Origin: Muricea muricata
Lineage: Eukaryota > Cnidaria > Anthozoa > Malacalcyonacea > Plexauridae
Direction: 5' to 3'
Length of the DNA: 64,000 nt
Assembly: GCA_963855995.1 (NCBI GenBank)
Contig: OY979730.1
Span: forward strand, 6,397,341-6,461,340
How positions within the stretch are numbered: the stretch's first letter is position 1; every line of letters starts with the position of its first letter. Under the pieces are notes generated by a model that saw only the letters and a program-made list of their open reading frames with translations, did no database searches and was not told where the DNA came from. Made by a program: the position numbers and the translations under genes. This document shows positions 50,855 to 64,000 of this stretch, one piece after another.

Positions 50855-53800
50855 CGCCAAACCATGGAGATGAGATAAATAACATGTTGAAATGCGAAAC
50901 CTATATCTAGCTTGTAATCTGAAAAGACACGATCTTAGAATCATCAAAATCGCGTTGTTAGCGCTGTAGAAGCGATTTGAGCGTAAAAACATGCTCAAGT
51001 CACCAACTAAAGATTCGCGTCTTAAATCGTTCACAGCGACGTTTTAGAGCTTAAAATGATATTTCAGTGCTAAAGTTAACGAACTGAGCGCTATGATTAA
51101 CTGCAATCACGGACTTAAAAGAGACCTTCTAAATGAAAACTGCAGAACTTAGCAAGTCGGGAATCAAGTTTTCGGCGCTCAAACCACAGAGATGAGATAA
51201 ATAACATGTTGAAATTAGAAACCTTAAACTAAGTTATAAACTGAAAAGAAACGATCTTAGAATCATCAAAATCGCGTTTTTAGTGCTCTAGAAGCGATTT
51301 GAGCGTAAAAACATGCTCAAATCAGAAACTAAAGATTCCTGTCTAAAATCAATCACGGCGACGTTTTAGAGCTTAAAATGATATTTTTAGTGCTAAAGTG
51401 AACGAGTTAAGCGCAATGATATAATGCAATCACGGACCTAAAAGAGACCTTCTAAATGAAAATTGCAGAACTTAGCAAGTCGGGAATCAAATTTTCGGCG
51501 CTCAAACCATGGAGATGAGTGAAATAACATGTTGAAATGAGAAACCTATAACTAGCTTATAAACTGAAAAGAAACGATCTTAGAATCATCAAAATCGCGT
51601 TTTTAGCCCTCTAGAAGCAATTTGAGCGTAAAAAAATGCTCAAATCACAAACTAAAGATTCCCGTCTAAAATCAATCACGGCGACGTTTCAGAGCTTAAA
51701 ATGATATTTTTAGTGCTCAAGTGAACGAGTTAAGCGCAATGATATAATGCAATCACGGACCTAAAAGAGACCTTCTAATTGGAAATTGAAGAACTTAGCA
51801 AGTCGGGAATTAAGTTTTCGGCGCTCAAACCACGGAGATGAGTGAAATAACATGTTAAAATCAGAAACCTATAAGTAGCTTATAAACTGAAAAGAAACGA
51901 TCTTAGAATCATCAAAATCGCGTTTTTAAAGCTGTAGATGCGATTTTAGCGTAAAAACATGCTCAAATCAGAAACTAAAGATTCCTGTCTAAAATCAATC
52001 ACGGCGACGTTTTAGAGCTTAAAATGATATTTTTAGTGCTAAAGTGAATGAGTTAAGCGCAATGATATAATGCAATCACGGATCTAAAAGAGACATTCTA
52101 ATTGGAAATTGAAGAACTTAGCAAGTCGGGAATTAAGTTTTCGGCGGTCAAACCATGGAGATGAGTGAAATAACATGTTGAAATGAGAAACCTATAACTA
52201 GCTTGTAAACTGAAAAGAAACGATCTTAGAATCATCAAAATCACGTTTTTAGCACTCTAGAAGTGATTTGAGCGTAAAAACATGCGAAAATCACCAACTA
52301 TAGATTCGCGTCTTATGTCGTTCACGGCGACGTTTTAGAGCTTAAAATGATATTTTAGTGCTAAAGTTAACGAATTGAGCGCTATGATGTACTGCAATCA
52401 CGGACTTAAAAGAGACCTTCTAAATGAAAATTGCAGAACTTAGCAAGTCGGGAATCAAGTTTTCGGCGTTCAAACCACGGAGATGAGTGAAATAACATGT
52501 TGAAATTAGAAACCTTAAACTAAGTTATAAACTGAAAAGAAACGATCTTAGAATCATCAAAATCGCGTTTTTAGCGCTCTAGAAACGATTTGAGCGTAAA
52601 AACATCCTCAAATCAACAACTATAGATTCGCGTCTTAAATCGTTCACGGCGACGTATTAGAGCTTAAAATGATATTTCAGTGCTAAAGTTAACGAATTGA
52701 GTGCTATGATGTACTGCAATCACGGACTTAAAAGAGACCTTCTAAATGAAAATTGCAGAACTTAGCAAGTCGGGAATTAAGTTTTCAGCGCTCAAACCAT
52801 GGAGATGAGTGAAATAACATGTTGAAATGCGAAACCTATAACTAGCTTGTAATCTGAAAAGGCACGATCTTAGAATCATCAAAATCGCGTTTTTAGCGCT
52901 GTAGCAGCGATTTAAGCATAAAACATGCTCAAATCTTCAACTATAGATTCACGTCTTAAATCGTTCACGGCGACGTTTTAGAGCTTAAAATGATATTTCA
53001 GTGCTAAAGTTAACGAATTGAGCGCTATGATGTACTGCAATCACGGACTTAAAAGAGACCTTCTAAATGAAAATTGCAGAACTTAGCAAGTCGGGAATCA
53101 AGTTTTCGGCGTTCAAACCACGAAGATGAGTGAAATAACATGTTGAAATGAGAAACCTATAACTAGCTTGTAAACTGAAAAGAAACGATCTTAGAATCAT
53201 CAAAATCGCGTTTTTAGACCTCTAGAAGTGATTTGAGCGTAAAAACATGCGAAAATCACCAACTATAGATTCGCGTCTTTAGTCGTTCACGGCGACGTTT
53301 TAGAGCTTAAAATGATATTTTAGTGCTTAAGTTAACGAATTGAGCGCTATGATGTACTGCAATCACGGACTTAAAAGAGACCTTCTAAATGAAAATTGCA
53401 GAACTTAGCAAGTCGGGAATCAAGTTTTCGGCGCTCAAACCATGGAGATGAGTGAAATAACATGTAAAATGCGAAACCTATATCTAGCTTGTAATCTGAA
53501 AAGACACGCTCTTAGAATCATCAAAATCGCGTTTTTAGCGCTGTAGAAGCGATTTGAGCTTAAAAACATGCTCAAGTCACCAACTAAAGATTCGCGTCTT
53601 AAATCGTTCACGGCGACGTTTTAGAGCTTAAAATGATATTTTAGTGCTAAAGTTAACGAATTGAGCGCTATGATGTACTGCAATCACGGACTTAAAAGAG
53701 ACCTTCTAAATGAAAATTGCAGAACTTAGCAAGTCGGGAATCAAGTTTTCGGCGCTCAAACCATATAGATGAGTGAAATAACATGTTGAAATGCGAAATC

Positions 53801-56800
53801 TATATCTAGCTTGTAATCTGAAAACACACGATCTTAGAATCATCAAAATCGCGTTTTAAGCGCTGTAGAAGCGATTTGAGCGTAAAAACATGCTCAAGTC
53901 ACCAACTAAAGATTCGCGTCTTAAATCGCTCACGGCGACGTTTTAGAGCTTAAAATGATATTTCAGTGCTAAAGTTAACGAATTGAGCGCTATGATTAAC
54001 TGCAATCACGGACTTAAAAGAGACCTTCTAAATGAAAATTGCAGAACTTAGCAAGTCGGGAATCAAATTTTCGGCGCTCAAACCATGGAGATGAGTGAAA
54101 TAACATGTTGAAATGAGAAACCTATAACTAGCTTGTAAACTGAAAAGAAACGATCTTAGAATCATCAAAATCGCGTTTTTAGCCCTCTAGAAGCAATTTG
54201 AGCGTAAAAAAATGCTCAAATCACAAACTAAAGATTCCCGTCTAAAATCAATCACGGCGACGTTTCAGAGCTTAAAATGATATTTTTAGTGCTCAAGTGA
54301 ACGAGTTAAGCGCAATGATATAATGCAATCACGGACCTAAAAGAGACCTTCTAATTGGAAATTGAAGAACTTAGCAAGTCGGGAAACAAGTTTTCGGCGC
54401 CAAACCATGGAGATGAGTGAAATAACATGTTGAAATGCGAAACCTATAACTAGCTTGTAATCTGAAAAGACACGATCTTAGAATCATCAAAATCGCGTTT
54501 TCAGCGCTGTAGCAGCGATTTAAGCATAAAACATGCTCAAATCCCCAACAAGAGATTCACGTCTTAAATCGTTCACGGCGACGTTTTAGAGCTTAAAATG
54601 ATAATTCAGTGCTAACGTTAACGAATTGAGCGCTATTATGTACTGCAATCACGGACTTAAAAGATACCTTCAAAATTAAATGTGGAGAACTTAGCAAGTC
54701 GGGAATTAAGTTTTCAGCGCTCAAACCAAGGAGATGAGTGAAATAACATGTTGAAATCAGAAACCTATAAGTAGCTTATAAACTGAAAAGAAACGATCTT
54801 AGAATCATCAAAATCGCGTTTTTAAAGCTGTAGAAGCGATTTGAGCGTAAAAACATGCTCAAATCAGAAACTAAAGATTCCTGTCTAAAATCAATCACTG
54901 CGACGTTTTAGAGCTTAAAATGATATTTTTAGTGCTAAAATGAACGAGTTAAGCGCAATGATGTAATGCAATCACGGACCTAAAAGAGACCTTCTAAATG
55001 GAAATTGAAGAACTTAGCAAGTCGGGAATTAAGTTTTCGGCGCTCAAACCACGGAGATGAGTGAAATAACATGTTGAAATCAGAAACCTATAAGTAGCTT
55101 ATAAACTGAAAAGAAACGATCTTAGAATCATTAAAATCGCGTTTTTAGCGCTGTAGAAGCGATTTGAGCGTAAAAACATGCTCAAGTCACCAACTAAAGA
55201 TTCGCGTCTTAAATCGTTCACGGCGACGTTTTAGAGCTTAAAATGATATTTCAGTGCTTAAGTTAACGAATTGAGCGCTATGATGTACTGCAATCACGGA
55301 CTTAAAAGAGACCTTCTAAATAAAAATTGCAGAACTTAGCAAGTCGGGAATTAAGTTTTCGGCGCTCAAACCACGGAGATGAGTGAAATAACATGTTGAA
55401 ATCAGAAACCTATAACTAGCTTATAAACTGAAAAGAAACGATCTTAGAATCATCAAAATCGCGTTTTTAAAGCTGTAGAAGCGATTTGAGCGTAAAAACA
55501 TGCTCAAATCAGAAACTAAAGATTCCCGTCTAAAATCAATCACGGCGACGTTTTAGAGCTAGAAATGATATTTTTAGTGCTAAAAAGAACGAGTTAAGCG
55601 CAATGATATAATGCAATCACGGATCTAAAAGAGACCTTCTAAATGGAAATTGAAGAACTTAGCAAGTCGGGAATCAAGTTTTTGGCGCTCAAACAATGGA
55701 GATGAGTTAAAACATGTTGAAATACGAAACCTATAACTAGCTTGTAATCTGAAAAGACACGATCTTAGAATCATCAAAATCGCGTTTTTAGCACTCTAGA
55801 AGTGATTTGAGCGTAAAAAAATGCGAAAATCAACAACTATAGATTCGCGTCTTTAGTCGTTCACGGCGACGTTTTAGAGCTTAAAATGATATTTTAGTGC
55901 TAAAGTTAACGAATTGAGCGCTATGATGTACTGCAATCACGGACTTAAAAGAGACCTTCTAAATGAAAATTGCAGAACTTAGCAAGTCGGGAATCAAGTT
56001 TTCATCGCTCAAACCACGGAGATGAGTGAAATAACATGTTGAAATGAGAAACCTTAAACTAAGTTATAAACTGAAAAGAAACGATCTTAGAATCATCAAA
56101 ATCGCGTTTTTAGCGCTCTAGAAGCGATTTGAGCGTAAAAACATCCTCAAATCACCAACTATAGATTCGCGTCTTAAATCGTTCACGGCGACGTTTTAGA
56201 GCTTAAAATGATATTTTAGTGCTAAAGTTAACGAATTGAGCGCTATGATGTACTGCAATCACGGACTTAAAAGAGACCTTCTAAATGAAAATTGCAGAAC
56301 TTAGATAGTCGGGAATCAAGTTTTCATCACTCAAACCACGGAGATGAGTGAAATAACATGTTGAAATGAGAAACCTTAAACTACGTTATAAACTAAAAAG
56401 AAACGATCTTAGAATCATCAAAATCGCGTTTTTAGCGCTCTAGAAGCGATTTGAGCGTAAAAACATGCTCAAATCAGAAACTAAAGATTCCTGTCTAAAA
56501 TCAAACACGGCGACGTTTTATAGCTTAAAATGATATTTTTAGTGCTAAAGTGAACGAGTTAAGCGCAATGATATAATGCAATCACGGACCTAAAAGAGAC
56601 CTTCTAACTGGAAATTGAAGAACTTAGCAAGTCGGGAATTAAGTTTTCGGCGGTCAAACTATGGAGATGAGTGAAATAACATGTTGAAATGAGAAACCTA
56701 TAACTAGCTTGTAAACTGGAAAGAAACGATCCTAGAATCATCAAAATCACGTTTTTAGCACTCTAGAAGTGATTTGAGCGTAAAAACATGCGAAAATCAC

Positions 56801-59800
56801 CAACTATAGATTCGCGTCTTAAGTCGTTCACATCGACGTTTTAGAGCTTAAAATGATATTTTAGTGCTAAAGTTAACGAATTGAGCGCTATGATGTGCTG
56901 CAATCACGGACTTAAAAGAGACCTTCTAAATGAAAATTGCAGAACTTAGCAAGTCGGGAATCAAGTTTTCGGCGCACAAAATATGGAGATGAGTGAAATA
57001 ACATGTTGAAATGCGAAACCTATATCTAGCTTGTAATCTGAAAAGACACGATCTTAGAATCATCAAAATCGCGTTTTAAGCGCTGTAGAAGCGATTTGAG
57101 CGTAAAAACATGCTCAAGTCACCAACTAAAGATTCGCGTCTTAAATCGTTCACGGCGACGTTTTAGAGCTTAAAATGATATTTCAGTGCTAAAGTTAACG
57201 AATTGAGCGCTATGATGTACTGCAATCACGGACTTAAAAGAGACCTTCTAAATAAAAATTGCAGAACTTAGCAAGTCGGGAATTAAGTTTTCGGCGCTCA
57301 AACCACGGAGATGAGTGAAATAACATGTTGAAATCAGAAACCTATAACTAGCTTATAAACTGAAAAGAAACGATCTTAGAATCATCAAAATCGCGTTTTT
57401 AAAGCTGTAGAAGCGATTTGAGCGTAAAAACATGCTCAAATCAGAAACTAAAGATTCCCGTCTAAAATCAATCACGGCGACGTTTTAGAGCTAGAAATGA
57501 TATTTTTAGTGCTAAAGTGAACGAGTTAAGCGCAATGATATAATGCAATCACGGATCTAAAAGAGACCTTCTAAATGGAAATTGAAGAACTTAGCAAGTC
57601 GGGAATCAAGTTTTTGGCGCTCAAACAATGGAGATGAGTTAAAACATGTTGAAATACGAAACCTATAACTAGCTTGTAATCTGAAAAGACACGATCTTAG
57701 AATCATCAAAATCGCGTTTTTAGCACTCTAGAAGTGATTTGAGCGTAAAAACATGCGAAAATCAACAACTATAGATTCGCGTCTTTAGTCGTTCACGGCG
57801 ACGTTTTAGAGCTTAAAATGATATTTTAGTGCTAAAGTTAACGAATTGAGCGCTATGATGTACTGCAATCACGGACTTAAAAAAGACCTTCTATATGAAA
57901 ATTGCAGAACTTAGCAAGTCGGGAATCAAGTTTTCATCGCTCAAACCACGGAGATGAGTGAAATAACATGTTGAAATGAGAAACCTTAAACTAAGTTATA
58001 AACTGAAAAGAAACGATCTTAGAATCATCAAAATCGCGTTTTTAGCGCTCTAGAAGCGATTTGAGCGTAAAAACATCCTCAAATCACCAACTATAGATTC
58101 GCGTCTTAAATCGTTCACGGCGACTTTTTAGAGCTTAAAATGATATTTTAGTGCTAAAGTTAACGAATTGAGCGCTATGATGTACTGCAATCACGGACTT
58201 AAAAGAGACCTTCTAAATGAAAATTGCAGAACTTAGCAAGTCGGGAATCAAGTTTTCATCACTCAAACCACGGAGATGAGTGAAATAACATGTTGAAATG
58301 AGAAACCTTAAACTACGTTATAAACTGAAAAGAAACGATCTTAGAATCATCAAAATCGCGTTTTTAGCGCTCTAGAAACGATTTGAGCGTAAAAACATCC
58401 TCAAATCAATAACTATAGATTCGCGTCTTAAATCGTTCACGGCGACGTTTTAGAGCTTAAAATGATATTTCAGTGCTAAAGTTAACGAGTTGAGCGCTAT
58501 GATGTACTGCACTCACGGACTTAAAAGAGACCTTCTAAATGAAAATTGCAGAACTTAGCAAGTCGGGAATCAAGTTTTCAGCGCTCAAACCATGGAGATG
58601 AGTGAAATAACATGTTGAAATGCGAAACCTATAACTAGCTTAAAATCTGAAAAGACACGATCTTAGAATCATTAAAATCGCGTTTTTAGCGCTGTAGCAG
58701 CGATTTAAGCATAAAACATGCTCATGTCCCCAACTATAGATTCACGTCTTAAATCGTTCACGGCGACGTTTTAGAGCTTAAAATGATATTTCAGTGCTAA
58801 AGTTAACGAATTGAGCGCTATGATGTACTGCAATCACGGACTTCAAAGAGACCTTCTATATAAAAATTGCAGAACTTAGCAAGTCGGGAATTAAGTTTTC
58901 GGCGCTCAAACCACGGAGATGAGTGAAATAACAGGTTGAAACAGAAACCTATAACTAGCTTATAAACTGAAAAGAAACGATCTTAGAATCATCAAAATCG
59001 CGTTTTTAAAGCTGTAGAAGCGATTTGAGAGTAAAAACATGCTCAAATCAGAAACTAAAGATTCCCGTCTAAAATCAATCACGGCGACGTTTTAGAGCTT
59101 AAAATGATATTTTTAGTGCTAAAGTGAACGAGTTAAGCGCAATGATATAATGCAATCACGGATCTAAAAGAGACCTTCTAAATGGAAATTAAAGAACTTA
59201 GCAAGTCGGGAATCAAGTTTTTGGCGCTCAAACAATGGAGATTAGTTAAAACATGTTGAAATACGAAACCTATAACTAGCTTGTAATCTGAAAAGACACG
59301 ATCTTAGAATCATCAAAATCGCGTTTTTAGCGCTCTAGAAGCGATTTGAGCGTAAAAACATCCTCAAATCACCAACTATAGATTCGCGTCTTAAATCGTT
59401 CACGGCGACGTTTTAGAGCTTAAAATGATATTTCAGTGCTAAAGTTAACGAATTGAGCGCTATGATGTACTGCTATCACGGACTTAAAAGAGACCTTCTA
59501 AATGAAAATTGCAGAACTTAGCAAGTCGGGAATAAAGTTTTCGCCGCTCAAACCATGGAGATGAGTGAAATAACATGTTGAAATGCGAAACCTATAACTA
59601 GCTTGTAATCTGAAAAGACACGATCTTAGAATCATCAAAATCGCGTTTTTTGCGCTGTAGCAGCGATTTAAGCATAAAACATGCTCATATATCCAACTAT
59701 AGATTCACGTCTTAAATCGTTCACGGCGACGTTTTAGAGCTTAAAATGATATTTCAGTGCTAACGTTAACGAATTGAGCGCTATGATGTACTGCAATCAC

Positions 59801-62800
59801 GGACTTCAAAGAGACCTTCTACATAAAAATTGCAGAACTTAGCAAGTCGGGAATTAAGTTTTCGGCGCTCAAACCACGGAGATGAGTGAAATAACATGTT
59901 GAAACAGAAACCTATAACTAGCTTATAAACTGAAAAGAAACGATCTTAGAATCATCAAAATCGCGTTTTTAAAGCTGTAGAAGCGAGTTGAGCGTAAAAA
60001 CATGCTCAAATCAGAAACTAAAGATTCCTGTCTAAAATCAATCACTGCGACGTTTTAGAGCTTAAAATGATATTTTTAGTGCTAAAATGAACTAGTTAAG
60101 CGCAATGATATAATGCAATCACGGACCTAAAAGAGACCTTCTAAATGGAAATTGAAGAACTTAGCAAGTCGGGAAACAAGTTTTCGGCGCCAAACCATGG
60201 AGATGAGTGAAATAACATGTTGAAATGCGAAACCTATATCTAGCTTGTAATCTGAAAAGACACGATCTTAGAATCATCAAAATCGCGTTTTTAGCGCTGT
60301 AGAAGCGATTTGAGCGTAAAAACATGCTCAAGTCACCAACTAAAGATTCGCGTCTTAAATCGTTCACAGCGACGTTTTAGAGCTTAAAATGATATTTCAG
60401 TGCTAAAGTTAACGAACTGAGCGCTATGATTAACTGCAATCACGGACTTAAAAGAGACCTTCTAAATGAAAACTGCAGAACTTAGCAAGTCGGGAATCAA
60501 GTTTTCGGCGCTCAAACCACAGAGATGAGATAAATAACATGTTGAAATTAGAAACCTTAAACTAAGTTATAAACTGAAAAGAAACGATCTTAGAATCATC
60601 AAAATCGCGTTTTTAGCGCTCTAGAAGCGATTTGAGCGTCAAAACATCCTCAAATCACCAACTATAGATTCGCGTCTTAAATCGTTCACGGCGACGTTTT
60701 AGAGCTTAATATGATATTTGAGTGCTAAAGTTAACGAATTGAGCGCTATGATGTACTGCAATCACGGACTTAAAAGAGACCTTCTAAATAAAAATTGCAG
60801 AACTTAGCAAGTCGGGAATTAAGTTTTCGGCGCTCAAACGACGGAGATGAGTGAAATAACATGTTGAAATCATAAACCTATAACTACCTTATAAACTGAA
60901 AAGAAACGATCTTTGAATCATCAAAATCGCGTTTTTAAAGCTGTAGAAGCGATTTGAGCGTAAAAACATGCTCAAGTCACCAACTAAAGATTCGCGTCTT
61001 TAGTCGTTCACGGCGACGTTGTAGAGCTTAAAATGATATTTTAGTGCTAAAGTTAACGAATTGAGCGCTATGATGTACTGCAATCACGGACTTAAAAGAG
61101 ACCTTCTAAATGAAAATTGCAGAACTTAGCAAGTCGGGAATAAAGTTTTCGCCGCTCAAACCATGGAGATGAGTGAAATAACATGTTGAAATGCGAAACC
61201 TATAACTAGCTTGTAATCTGAAAAGACACGATCTTAGAATCATCAAAATCGCGTTTTTTGCGCTGTAGCAGCGATTTAAGCATAAAACATGCTCATATAT
61301 CCAACTATAGATTCACGTCTTAAATCGTTCACGGCGACGTTTTAGAGCTTAAAATGATATTTCAGTGCTAACGTTAACGAATTGAGCGCTATGATGTACT
61401 GCAATCACGGACTTCAAAGAGACCTTCTATATAAAAATTGCAGAACTTAGCAAGTCGGGAATTAAGTTTTCGGCGCTCAAACGACGGAGATGAGTGAAAT
61501 AACATGTTGAAATCATAAACCTATAACTACCTTATAAACTGAAAAGAAACGATCTTTGAATCATCAAAATCGCGTTTTTAAAGCTGTAGAAGCGATTTGA
61601 GCGTAAAAACATGCTCAAGTCACCAACTAAAGATTCGCGTCTTTAGTCGTTCACGGCGACGTTGTAGAGCTTAAAATGATATTTTAGTGCTAAAGTTAAC
61701 GAATTGAGCAATATGATGTACTGCAATCACGGACTTAAAAGAGACCTTCTAAATGAAAATTGCAGAACTTAGCAAGTCGGGAATCAAGTTTTCATCGCTC
61801 AAACCACGGAGATGAGTGAAATAACATGTTGAAATGAGAAACCTTAAACTAAGTTATAAACTGAAAAGAAACGATCTTAGAATCATCAAAATCACGTTTT
61901 TAGCGCTCTAGAAACGATTTGAGCGTAAAAACATCCTCAAATCACCAACTATAGATTCGCGTCTTAAATCGTTCACGGCGACGTATTAGAGCTTAAAATG
62001 ATATTTCAGTGCAAAAGTTAACGAATTGAGCGATATGATGTACTGCAATCACGGACTTAAAAGAGACCTTCTAAATGAAAATTGCAGAACTTAGCAAGTC
62101 GGGAATTAAGTTTTCAGCGCTCAAACCATGGAGATGAGTGAAATAACATGTTGAATTGCGAAACCTATAACTAGCTTGTAATCTGAAAAGACACGATCTT
62201 AGAATCATCAAAATCGCGTTTTTAGCGCTGCAGCAGCGATTTAAGCATATAACATGCTCAAATCTTCAACTATAGATTCACGTCTTAAATCGTTCACGGC
62301 GACGTTTTAGAGCTTAAAATGATATTTCAGTGCTAAAGTTAACGAATTGAGCGCTATTGATGTACTGCAATCACGGACTTAAAAGAGACCTTCTAAATGA
62401 AAATTGCAGAACTTAGCAAGTCGGGAATCAAGTTTTCGGCGTTCAAACCACGGAGATGAGTGAAATAACATGTTGAAATGAGAAACCTATAATTAGCTTG
62501 AAAACTGAAAAGACACGATCTTAGAATCATCAAAATCGCGTTTTTAGCGCTGTAGAAGCGATTTGAGCTTAAAAACATGCTCAAGTCACCAACTAAAGAT
62601 TCGCGTCTTAAATCGTTCACGGCGACGTTTTAGAGCTTAAAATGATATTTCAGTGCTAAAGTTAACGAATTGAGCGCTATGATTAACTGCAATCACGGAC
62701 TTAAAAGAGACCTTCTAAATGAAAATTGCAGAACTTAGCAAGTCGGGAATCAAGTTTTCGGCGCTCAAACCACGGAGATGAGTGAAATAACATGTTGAAA

Positions 62801-64000
62801 TGAGCAACCTATAACTAGCTTATAAACTGAAAAGAAACGATCTTAGAATCATCAAAATCGCGTTTTTAGCGCTCTAGAAGCGATTTGAGCGTAAAAACAT
62901 GCTCAAATCAGAAACTAAAGATTCCTGTCTAAAATCAATCACGGCGACATTTTAGAGCTTAAAATGATATTTTTAGTGCTAAAGTGAACGAGTTAAGCGC
63001 AATGATATAATGCAATCACGGATCTAAAAGAGACCTTTTAATTCGAAATTGAAGAACTTAGCAAGTCGGGAAAGAAGTTTTCATCGCTCAAACCACGGAG
63101 ATGAGTGAAATAACATGTTGAAATGAGAAATCTTAAACTAAGTTATAAACTGAAAAGAAAGATCTTAGAATCATCAAAATCGCGTTTTTAGCGCTCTAGA
63201 AACGATTTGAGCGTAAAAACATCCTCAAATCACCAACTATAGATTCGCGTCTTAAATCGTTCACGGCGACGTTTTAGAGCTTAAAATGATATTTCAGTGC
63301 TAAAGTTAACGAGTTGAGCGCTATGATTTACTGCACTCACGGACTTAAAAGAGACCTTCTAAATGAAAATTGCAGAACTTAGCAAGTCGGGAATCAAGTT
63401 TTCAGCGCTCAAACCATGGAGATGAGTGAAATAACATGTTGAAATGCGAAACCTATAACTAGCTTGTAATCTGAAAAGACACGATCTTAGAATCATCAAA
63501 ATCGCGTTTTTAGAGCTGTAGCAGCGATTTAAGCATAAAACATGCTCATGTCCCCAACTATAGATTCACGTCTTAAATCGTTCACGGCGACGTTTTAGAG
63601 CTTAAAATGATATTTCAGTGCTAAAGTTAACGAATTGAGCGCTATGATGTACTGCAATCACGGACTTAAAAGAGACCTTCTAAATAAAAATTGCAGAACT
63701 TAGCAAGTCGGGAATCAAGTTTTCGGCGCTCAAACCACGGAGATGAGTGAAATAACATGTTGAAATCAGAAACCTATAACTAGCTTATAAACTGAAAAGA
63801 AACGATCTTAGAATCATCAAAATCGCGTTTTTAAAGCTGTAGAAGCGATTTGAGAGTAAAAACATGCTCAAATCAGAAACTAAAGATTCCCGTCTAAAAT
63901 CAATCACGGCGACGTTTTAGAGCTTAAAATGATATTTTTAGTGCTAAAGTGAACGAGTTAAGCGCAATGATATAATGCAATCACGGACCTAAAAGAGACC
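50855..64000. repeat. HOR copy F, 41-monomer unit truncated by the window end
   Basis: The copy follows the B and D order from m1 to m41. The last monomer, m41, starts at 63727 and is cut 274 bases in. From the 13,195-bp period the unit would end at about 64049. It carries the D-type bases at 58801 (A), 59243 (T) and 59987 (G), and G at 55262 as in D. Apart from the missing end no deletion or insertion relative to B or D was seen. Confidence 0.95.

Larger units (their letters stand above)
1..64000. repeat. Satellite DNA array, ~322-bp monomer, whole window
   Basis: The window is a continuous head-to-tail array of a monomer of 320-323 bp, all in one orientation. Monomer starts are marked by CGCTCAAACCACGGAGATGA or close variants; the first are at 1, 323, 646, 967, 1288 and 1611. 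One monomer counted by hand (1-322) has 118 G+C, about 37%. Every stretch I read falls in the array, with no unique spacer, transposon insertion, inversion or change of orientation seen. Homogeneous megasatellite arrays with higher-order structure are known from centromeres and pericentromeres of plants and animals. Centromeric function here is an inference, and the host cannot be named from this sequence. No gene, tRNA, rRNA or splice structure was found, so every gene-free stretch in the window is explained by this array. Confidence 0.98.

Noticed and set aside
1-64000. CRISPR array, because of regular direct repeats.
   Set aside because: The repeat unit is about 322 bp with no short repeat and unique spacer pattern, and the supposed spacers are themselves repeated.
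1-64000. Tandemly repeated gene cluster such as 5S rRNA, snRNA, tRNA or histone genes.
   Set aside because: The monomer shows no 5S internal control boxes, tRNA A and B boxes, terminal T-run for RNA polymerase III after a structured RNA, or long conserved reading frame that I can recognise.
1-64000. Telomeric or microsatellite repeats and transposon insertions.
   Set aside because: No telomere-type hexamer or heptamer runs, no terminal repeats with target-site duplications and no foreign insert were seen between monomers.

Overview
The whole window is one head-to-tail satellite DNA array with no unique sequence. The monomer is about 322 bp (320-323 bp), roughly 37% GC, and all copies lie in the same orientation. 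There are about 199 monomers. I see no convincing protein-coding gene, RNA gene, transposon, CRISPR array or origin. This is the architecture of a eukaryotic centromeric or pericentromeric satellite. No gene is present to identify the host, so I do not name a species or a known satellite family.

The monomers form a very long higher-order repeat (HOR). The full unit is 41 monomers, 13,195 bp. Numbering monomers m1-m41 from the monomer that begins CGCCAAACC, the layout is: tail of an earlier unit with a chimeric first monomer (1-1610); copy A, 30 monomers (1611-11264); copy B, complete 41-mer (11265-24459); copy C, 29 monomers (24460-33793); copy D, complete 41-mer (33794-46988); copy E, 12 monomers (46989-50854); copy F, 41-mer cut by the window end about 49 bp before completion (50855-64000).

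A, C and E are shortened copies of the same 41-mer. Each lost a whole number of monomers at one in-register join: A lacks m8-m18 (3,541 bp), C lacks m6-m17 (3,861 bp), E lacks m7-m35 (9,329 bp). At every landmark I aligned, the retained parts kept the same spacing, and I found only a handful of base changes between copies, so these events look recent. Shared base changes group D with F, and B with C.

Inside the 41-mer there are older traces: internal duplications at offsets of 2, 5, 6, 8 and 29 monomers, and a mosaic in which left-half and right-half monomer types are reshuffled at a point near monomer position 131-145. Each monomer also carries a small dyad (possible hairpin), an almost invariant 18-bp box near its 3' end, and more CpG than its base composition predicts, while many monomer variants look like CpG transitions. 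In the absence of genes, the interest lies in how this array is built, homogenised and possibly bound by proteins.
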